The position numbers were made by a program, and so were the translations under genes. DNA of 64,000 bases from SIAQ01 sp963767835 (GTDB lineage: Bacteria > Planctomycetota > Planctomycetia > Gemmatales > Gemmataceae), in NCBI GenBank assembly GCA_963767835.1, contig CAVYFY010000001.1, positions 682,001 to 746,000 on the forward strand. Direction: 5' to 3'. Below, in pieces: positions 59,001-64,000 of this stretch (the first letter of the stretch is position 1; every line of letters starts with the position of its first letter). The notes below the pieces were generated by a model. It did not search any database. It saw nothing but the letters and a program-made list of their open reading frames with translations, and was not told the origin of the DNA.

Positions 59001-60900
59001 CTGCTTCCACGGATTCCACCGCATGAATCATGGCGTCGGCAATCTGCTGCAACGAGGCCGGGGAGGCGCAAAACGGCGGCATGACGTACAGCACCGAACC
59101 GAGCGGCCTCAAGAAAACATCGCGCTGCAGGCAGGCACGCCGCATGGCCGCGCCGATGTCGGCGAGATAACCGCCGGCCGCGTCGATTTCGATTGCCGCG
59201 ATGCTGCCGCGGATGCGCACCTCCTTGACGCGCGGATGATTCCTCAGCGGCGTCAATGTCCGCGTCCAGAATAGCTCCATGCTTTCCGGCGCTTGCGGCA
59301 ACTGGGCCAGCAGTTGCCGATAATTGCGAACGGCGACTGCGCAGGCCAGCGGATTGGCGGTGAAGGAATGGCCGTGAAAGAAAGTGCGGCTCCTGTCCGG
59401 GTTTAGGAAAGCGTCAACAATCTTGGGGGACGCCAGCGTTGCCGCCAACGGCAGAACGCCGCCGGCAAGCGTCTTGGCCGCGCAGACGAGATCGGGCACA
59501 ACGCCGGCGGCCTGATGCGCCCACAGCGTTCCGGTGCGGCCGCCGCCAGTCATCACCTCGTCGGCGATGAAGAGCACGCCGTGCCGATGGACAATCTCGA
59601 CGATTTGCCCCAGCGTTTCAGGCGTATGCATGCGCATGCCGCCGGCGCCTTGCACGAGCGGTTCGAGAATCACCGCCGCCGTCTCGTGAGCATGCTTTTT
59701 GAGATGCTGATCGAGCCGATCCGGATCGAGCGGCAGAATGTCGGCGGCGAACAGCAACGGCTCGAACGGACCAAAGAAAATCGGATCGCGGCTCACCGCC
59801 ATCGCGCCGAACGTGTCGCCGTGGTAGCCATTCTCGAAGCCGACGAAGCGAGACCTGGGTTGATCGCGATGCCGCCAGAACTGATACGCCATCTTCAGCG
59901 CGACTTCAACCGCCGTGCTGCCGTTGTCGGAATAAAACACGCGCCCGCCGACCCACGGCATCGTGCCGAGCAACAGATCGGCCAACTCGACGCCCCACGG
60001 ATGCGTCACGCCGGCAAAAAGCACGTGATCGATGCGGCCCGATGCCTCGGCCAACGCCTCCATCAACGGCGGATGGCGATGCCCGTGCAAGATCGTCCAC
60101 CACGACGAAATCGCATCGATGACCCGGCGTCCATCGGCGAGTTTCAGGAATTCATCCTGAGCGCCAACGCACATCAGCGGTTCATCAGCGCCGAGCAACG
60201 GCGTGTAGGGATGCCAGACGTTGGTAATGGGGAGTGGTGAGTGGTGAGTGATGAGTGGTCGGATGGTGGCGCGAAGGTGATCCAAGGTGGACGCCTGAGT
60301 CTGGGCAGCTAGCGCGATTCCAGCCGGCGTCCATAGCGTCGGCGGCGTCAAGGCGCACACCAGGATGGCGGCGTGTTTGCTGATCTGTTCCTCGGCGAAT
60401 GGATCGGGCTTGCCAAGCAAAACGGCGGCGACGGGATGGATATTTTCTGTGCGCAACGCGGTCACGCATTGCAGCGTTCGGCCCATTGCGCCGAGCGTTG
60501 TGGACGACACGAGCACGCACGGAACGCCAAGCTTACGGATAAGGGCCATTTGCAACTCGGTTTCGTTGAGCGGCGAGAACGGTCCGCCGAAGGTTTCGAT
60601 GACCAAGGCGCGTTTGCCGTTTAGCGCTCGGGGAATCCGCGCAGCGATGTCACTCGCAGCCGGCACGTGCGCACCCTCCAACCGCGCAGCCAGCGGTGGC
60701 GCCACCGGCGTTTTGAAGCGTGCCAGCGACGGATGCACGAAGGCCGCCGGCGTCAACTCCGCGATAAGCCCGGCATCGGAGTCGCCGGTCTCAACGGGTT
60801 TCCAATAGGCGTATTGCTCAGCGAAGCGCGCGAGCCAAAGCAGCGCAAACGTCGTCTTGCCGGCGTCGGTGTCGGTGCCAAGGATGATGAAATCGATCAT
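58966..60900 (-). CDS. bioDA: Fused dethiobiotin synthetase / DAPA aminotransferase (BioD-BioA)
   Basis: 644 residues from ATG 60900. Residues 1-215 are BioD: P-loop IILGTDTDAGKTTFALLWLA, WKPVETGDSDAGL, VIETFGGPFSPLNETELQM. Residues 225-630 are BioA: VWHPYTPLLGADEPLMCVGA, SSWWTILHGHRHPPL, GGRVFYSDNGSTAVEVALKM, FIADEVMTGGGRTGTLWAHQ, the PLP lysine in CAAKTLAGGVLPLAATLASP, and FFHGHSFTANPLACAVAVRN. BioA and BioD act in sequence in biotin synthesis. The linker (THHSPLPITN) is encoded by a heptameric repeat. Gene order matches the fused BIO3-BIO1 enzyme of plants and fungi. Confidence 0.9.
   Translation of the reverse strand: MIDFIILGTDTDAGKTTFALLWLARFAEQYAYWKPVETGDSDAGLIAELTPAAFVHPSLARFKTPVAPPLAARLEGAHVPAASDIAARIPRALNGKRALVIETFGGPFSPLNETELQMALIRKLGVPCVLVSSTTLGAMGRTLQCVTALRTENIHPVAAVLLGKPDPFAEEQISKHAAILVCALTPPTLWTPAGIALAAQTQASTLDHLRATIRPLITHHSPLPITNVWHPYTPLLGADEPLMCVGAQDEFLKLADGRRVIDAISSWWTILHGHRHPPLMEALAEASGRIDHVLFAGVTHPWGVELADLLLGTMPWVGGRVFYSDNGSTAVEVALKMAYQFWRHRDQPRSRFVGFENGYHGDTFGAMAVSRDPIFFGPFEPLLFAADILPLDPDRLDQHLKKHAHETAAVILEPLVQGAGGMRMHTPETLGQIVEIVHRHGVLFIADEVMTGGGRTGTLWAHQAAGVVPDLVCAAKTLAGGVLPLAATLASPKIVDAFLNPDRSRTFFHGHSFTANPLACAVAVRNYRQLLAQLPQAPESMELFWTRTLTPLRNHPRVKEVRIRGSIAAIEIDAAGGYLADIGAAMRRACLQRDVFLRPLGSVLYVMPPFCASPASLQQIADAMIHAVESVEAAPLSPRERGRG
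60234..60258. repeat. Heptameric repeat in the BioD-BioA linker
   Basis: gtggtga gtggtga gtgatga gtgg: three and a half 7-base units placed exactly at the junction of the two fused enzymes. Confidence 0.75.
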
Positions 60901-60979
60901 GGGGCCTATTATCGGCGCCCGGCTCGAATTGAAAACGCCGGTTCGTCGGGGTTCACTGCGGCGTAGGTAAGTTTTTTCG

Positions 60980-61108
60980 CTACAAGGCCTTGGCATTCCC
61001 GGCGCAAACAGGATGCGCCACGTCGATGAAAGGCTTCTGTGGCTTGCCGACGTCCCAGGGCGCTTGGCCGGCGTAGATGGCCTCGAAGGTGTTGCGGTCG
61101 GGGATCAT
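60980..61108 (-). pseudogene. N-terminal remnant of a SAM-dependent methyltransferase
   Basis: ATG 61108 has an aggag ribosome site (61117-61121). The 42 codons NTFEAIYAGQAPWDVGKPQK, PFIDVA match the opening of class I methyltransferases of the kind starting F-E-x-x-Y-x-G-x-x-PWDxGxPQ. The SAM-binding glycine loop that should follow is gone and the frame ends at TAG 60982-60980. Confidence 0.5.
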
Positions 61109-61173
61109 GATGACTCTCCTGATTTGTCAGGCGGTGGCTATTCTATCCTCATGGGCACAGGGAAGGGAATAGG

Positions 61174-61416
61174 ATGCGACCGCTGTACGAAGACCCGCAC
61201 TTCATTTTTCAGTTTGCCGACGACCGGATCATCCCTCGCTTCCATCTGGAGGGTGTCCAGGCCGGGCGGCGGATCGAGGTCTTCAAGATCGACGCCGGCA
61301 CCGGCGAGCGCCTGGGCCTGCTGGCGACGGCGACCGTGGGTGAGGGCGGCTGGGTGGACCTGACCGAGCCGATCATCGTGCGAGCCGGCGAGGCGTTCAT
61401 TGCGGTGCCGGGCTAG
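61174..61416 (+). CDS. Small conserved protein of unknown function
   Basis: 80 residues from ATG 61174 behind gggaagggaatagg. It reads as one beta domain: FQFADDRIIPRFHLEGVQAG, RRIEVFKIDAGTGERLGLLA, GGWVDLTEPIIVRAGEAFIA. No motif or membrane segment. It sits between two gene remnants on the other strand. Family not recognised. Confidence 0.55.
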   Translation: MRPLYEDPHFIFQFADDRIIPRFHLEGVQAGRRIEVFKIDAGTGERLGLLATATVGEGGWVDLTEPIIVRAGEAFIAVPG

Positions 61417-61444
61417 AGTTCCGCCACCCCGCTGCTGAGGCTGC

Positions 61445-61681
61445 TCAATCGACGGAGCAGAATTGCGTGCCGGTGATGCTCTTTTCGCCCACGCCGCCAA
61501 GGAAGGGGATGTACTCGTCCTTCGTGCCGTGGAAGTGCAGCACCGGCACGGGGCGTTTCGGCTGGTTGTTCTCGGTCCCCACGGCACCGGCAACCGGAGC
61601 GATGGCGGCGATGCGCTCCGAGAGTTCCGTGGCGAGGCGGCAGGCCATGACTGCCCCGTTCGACATGCCGGTGGTTTACAC
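61445..61681 (-). pseudogene. Fragment of an LpqC/PHB-depolymerase-like esterase
   Basis: TTGMSNGAVMACRLATELSE, RIAAIAPVAGAVGTE, VPVLHFHGTKDEYIPFLGG carry the nucleophile elbow (MSNG) and the acid (DEYIP) of this esterase family. The first 100 or so residues and the catalytic histidine end are missing. It abuts the broken end of the MgtC gene at 61681. Confidence 0.65.
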
Positions 61682-62226
61682 TCGATGTCCGTTACAGCTA
61701 TCCCCAATTTTCGCAATTCTTCAAGAACAATTGTCCGGTTCAAGCTGGCTTTCTGCACCGTTATCTCAACCTGACGCTGGCACAGGTGCCAGCGTATTCC
61801 TTCGATCTTGCCAAGAATGGTCAGGCCAAACAGCGACGCCAATGCCGCTGTTACCGCCACGACATACATGCCCCCACCAGCGGCCAGTCCGACTGCAGCG
61901 ACCAGCCAAAGGCTTGCCGCCGTCGTAAGCCCCTGAATACTGATGCCGGTGCGCAGGATCGCACCCGCACCGAGAAAACCGATCCCGGTCACGACGCTGG
62001 CAGCGATTCGGGATGTATCCACGGCAATGAGGTCGTCCTTGCCGTAAGACTGGAAGTAGGTGAATTGGGTGGATACCACCATGAAGGTCGCTGACGCCAC
62101 ACCCACCAGTAGATGCGTGCGAAGGCCAGCAGGATGTCCTGTTCGCTCTCGCTCGTAGCCGATGGCGGCTCCCAGGACCATGCCGGTGCCCATGCGGAGC
62201 AACATTTCTACGGTAGGGATGACCAT
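61681..62226 (-). CDS. MgtC/SapB family membrane protein, C-terminus lost
   Basis: ATG 62226. The first 182 residues match MgtC/SapB: LLRMGTGMVLGAAIGYERER, HPAGLRTHLLVGVASATFMV, SRIAASVVTGIGFLGAGAIL, GLTTAASLWLVAAVGLAAGG. Then comes a cytoplasmic ACT-like part with RQVEITVQKASLNRTIVLEE. After VTDIECK the frame runs on to 61138 through the out-of-frame esterase fragment, making a false 362-residue ORF. The membrane part is complete. MgtC proteins affect Mg homeostasis and ATPase activity. Confidence 0.78.
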
Positions 62227-62377
62227 TGTTCTTCTTCCTTGGTGTCAGTAGCGCTTTGAAAGCGTGACAGATCCGCGCCTTGGCCCGGGCCAGGGCGCGC
62301 GCCCTAGATCGCGAACCGGGGCGTGCACGGAGGGCGGAGTTTTGGAAAAAACCATCGATCTGGCCTTGAAGAGGGAT

Positions 62378-62632
62378 ATGCCCACATGTTATGGAAATAC
62401 ACCTAACCCCACTGTCGAGGCACGACCCATCGCCGACGTGCCCAAGGAAGTCAGCACCGAGGAAGCGGCGAAAACCCTGGGGCAGAGCAAAGACACAGTG
62501 CTGAAACTCCGAGCGGCCGGCCTGTTGCAGTACCGCAATGCAGCGCCACCCGGCAGCATCCGCACTGTCTATCGGTTCCTCCTGGAGTCCGTGTTGAAAC
62601 TCCGAACGAATTATGACACAGATGACCTGTGA
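62378..62632 (+). CDS. Small helix-turn-helix (excisionase/MerR-like) protein, end supplied by IS3
   Basis: 84 residues from ATG 62378. KEVSTEEAAKTLGQSKDTVL, KLRAAGLLQYRNAAPPGS is a DNA-binding helix-turn-helix of the excisionase/MerR type, followed by TVYRFLLESVLKLRTNYD. Its TGA (62630-62632) is made of the first bases of the IS3 end, so the native C-terminus has probably been lost. The start is uncertain. Confidence 0.55.
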   Translation: MPTCYGNTPNPTVEARPIADVPKEVSTEEAAKTLGQSKDTVLKLRAAGLLQYRNAAPPGSIRTVYRFLLESVLKLRTNYDTDDL

Positions 62633-62731
62633 AGTGGACCCCAAAAACTGGACCAGGGTTGCGGGAATGACCTTGTACGCAAAAAGACCTATGGAGTAGG
62701 GAGGAGGTTTCCCGATTCAAAGGAGTGAATC

Positions 62732-63040
62732 ATGCCTCGCAAGAAGAAGATTCGCGGCGCCGAGTTCAAGGCCAAGGTCGCGCTGGCGGCCGTGCAAGGA
62801 GACAAGACGGCGCAGCAGTTCGGCGTCGTGTTCGATGTGCATCCGACCCAAGTCCAGGTGTGGAAAAAGCAACTGCTTACCGGCGCGGCCAGCCTGTTTG
62901 AGACGCGCGATCATGCCCAGGAAACGGCGGCGCACAAAGCGCGCGAGGCCGAACTCTTCGAGCAGATCGGTCGGCTCAACATGGAGCTGGATTGGCTGAA
63001 AAAAAATTTCCGCTCTCGGCTGAGGCTCGCCGCGCCTTGA
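62732..63040 (+). CDS. IS3 OrfA (HTH transposase subunit)
   Basis: 102 residues, ribosome site aaaggag (62719-62725). FKAKVALAAVQGDKTAQQFG and VHPTQVQVWKKQLLTGAASL form the helix-turn-helix, then a leucine-zipper-like IGRLNMELDWLKK. The A8 run at 62999-63006 is the usual place for programmed -1 frameshifting into orfB, and orfB is indeed in the -1 frame. The last 12 residues are beyond that site. Confidence 0.85.
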   Translation: MPRKKKIRGAEFKAKVALAAVQGDKTAQQFGVVFDVHPTQVQVWKKQLLTGAASLFETRDHAQETAAHKAREAELFEQIGRLNMELDWLKKNFRSRLRLAAP

Positions 63041-63535
63041 TCGATCCACGTCACAAGACGTTGAGCATCCGTCGGCAATGCGACTTGCTCGATCTGCCCC
63101 GCAGTACATTTTATTACCTACCTGCGACGGAAAGCAAGGAGAACCTGCGTCTGATGCGGTTGCTCGACAAGCAGTACCTGAAGACGCCGTTCTGGGGCAG
63201 CCGCAACATGACGACCTGGTTTTGCCAACAAGGGTACGCGATCAATCGCAAACGGGTGCAACGGTTGATGCGGCTCATGGGCCTGGAGGGGTTGGCGCCG
63301 CGGCCGACGACGACCAAGCCGGCGCCGGGACACCGTGTCGTTCACGAGCCGGGTGGAAGCAGCGGGGGCCAAGGTGAGCATGGATGGCCGAGGTCGCTGC
63401 CTGGACAACGTGTTCGTGGAGCGCTTGTGGCGGACGGTGAAGTATGAGTACGTTTACCTATGGCGACCGGAGGCGGTGCCGGTGTTAGCAGCGGGGTTGA
63501 AAACCTACTTCGGCTTTTACGAGTACGCTTCATAA
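62992..63535 (+). pseudogene. IS3 OrfB transposase with DDE core deleted
   Basis: First part FPLSAEARRALIDPRHKTLS, DLLDLPRSTFYYLPATE, NLRLMRLLDKQYLKTPFWGS, RVQRLMRLMGLEGLAPRPTT. At GHRV (63340) the sequence jumps, in another frame, to SFTSRVEAAGAKVSMDGRGR, CLDNVFVERLWRTVKYEYVY. About 120 residues with the first two catalytic aspartates are missing; only the glutamate region remains. Not functional. Confidence 0.82.
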
Positions 63536-63546
63536 TGCACACCTCG

Positions 63547-64000
63547 CTATTTGTTGGAAAACTCCAGGGTTGGCTGATCGGCGTCCGGTACCGTGGGGTC
63601 GCCGGTGTGGCTGCGGGCGCGCTTGACGACACGTTGAGCCGCTTTGGTTTGCAGGGCCTATCGTTGGAGTATCCACGGACCGTCGTTGAGTGGATGCTCG
63701 CCGACGATCTCGCCAGCTTCAACGGCCAAGCGTAACGTTCGCGTGGTGATGCCCAAGAACTCGGCTGCCGCGGTGAGCGTCATCCAACCTTCGGCTTCTT
63801 GGCGCTGCGGACAATGAACGGCGATGCTATTTGTGTTGCGAAGGGAGGTCACGCGCATGCGCGTCCAGCGATTGCCGCGGCCGGTGCGGAGGCCGTTGCG
63901 ATTGAGCACGCCGGCAATTGCCAGATCATCGCAGATCAGGGCGAGGCGACGCACCGCAGCTACGATCTCCTTGGACGTATGGGCGTTGCTTTGTCCGCGG
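63547..64000 (-). CDS. Site-specific recombinase (resolvase/invertase type), C-terminal part, in-frame stop
   Basis: Open from the right edge. RLALICDDLAIAGVLNRNGL, RTGRGNRWTRMRVTSLRNTN, EGWMTLTAAAEFLGITTRTL, AVEAGEIVGEHPLNDGPWIL is the C-terminal helix-turn-helix end of large serine recombinases of mobile elements. A TAG at 63660-63658 interrupts. The same frame continues with ALQTKAAQRVVKRARSHTGD to TAG 63549-63547, which looks like the natural end. The catalytic part lies outside the window. Confidence 0.68.

Larger units (their letters stand above)
62630..63535 (+). mobile_element. IS3-family element, internally deleted
   Basis: Left end tgaagtggaccccaaaaact is a typical IS3 terminus. 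orfA and orfB follow with the usual overlap, but the DDE core is deleted within orfB and no right end is recognisable after 63535. Confidence 0.75.

Noticed and set aside
61138..62226. 362-residue MgtC-like protein
   Set aside because: Only the first 182 residues are MgtC; the rest is an out-of-frame reading of an esterase fragment and the small gene on the other strand.

Overview
The window is GC-rich DNA from a planctomycete, most likely of the Gemmata-like branch. This rests on lineage-typical families seen together: a BBP7-type outer-membrane barrel (36296-37639), a DUF4058 C-terminus at the left edge, a Tat-signal remnant of a DUF1552 protein, a zinc-ribbon plus PsbP-like membrane protein, an S46 peptidase, small zinc-ribbon proteins, and many palindromic and heptameric spacer repeats. 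No rRNA, tRNA or CRISPR array was found.

Layout. 1-8.2 kb: DUF4058 end, a PH-like membrane protein, an aldehyde dehydrogenase, a GT87-type membrane glycosyltransferase, a YhaM-like exoribonuclease, a DCC-family protein and a secreted esterase. 8.3-10.6 kb: a three-hairpin palindromic element, then a decayed REP-associated tyrosine transposase (RAYT) flanked by its REP repeats. 10.6-14.0 kb: a vWA / PP2C / Ser-Thr kinase triad of the YegL-YegK-YegI (TerY-P) type. 14.1-23.9 kb: gamma-glutamyltransferase, a three-gene set with a PD-(D/E)XK nuclease, ilvN, an HNH pair, an asparaginase and a cysteine dioxygenase. 24-28.7 kb: mutL, hicBA, a fused sensor/effector-like protein and leuC. 29-38.3 kb: a degenerate M48-like lipoprotein, S46 peptidase, OPT transporter, PsbP-like protein, BBP7 porin and a broken vapBC. 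38.4-44.6 kb: dnaA, a NicO-type Ni/Co transporter, a HigBA-like pair, an enolase-superfamily enzyme and an alpha/beta hydrolase. 45-49.9 kb: two IS66 copies in opposite orientation that have truncated the genes on both sides, including a MNT-HEPN pair. 50-60.9 kb: GT4 glycosyltransferase, asnB, desaturase, epimerase, dehydrogenase, MFS transporter and a bioD-bioA fusion. 61-64 kb: a run of gene fragments, a deleted IS3 element and the end of a site-specific recombinase.

Genes that act together: ilvN and leuC belong to branched-chain amino-acid synthesis. The kinase, phosphatase and vWA genes form one operon. Four toxin-antitoxin type pairs are present: HicBA and HigBA-like intact, VapBC and MNT-HEPN broken. 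The 26.4-27.4 kb protein, which joins a LamG/DUF1080-like sugar-binding-type fold to a deoxyribosyltransferase/TIR-like domain, and the nuclease operon at 16-18 kb are the best candidates for undescribed conflict systems.

A striking property of the window is its density of single-base frameshifts: at least 16, several in genes expected to be essential such as dnaA, plus three in-frame stop codons inside otherwise continuous homology. Many indels lie in short GC or homopolymer runs and one pair in the MFS gene is self-compensating. Much of this is therefore probably assembly error rather than true decay. Genes with one such lesion are listed over their full inferred span as CDS; multiply broken or truncated ones are listed as pseudogenes. 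Products are named from family recognition by eye; no database search was run.
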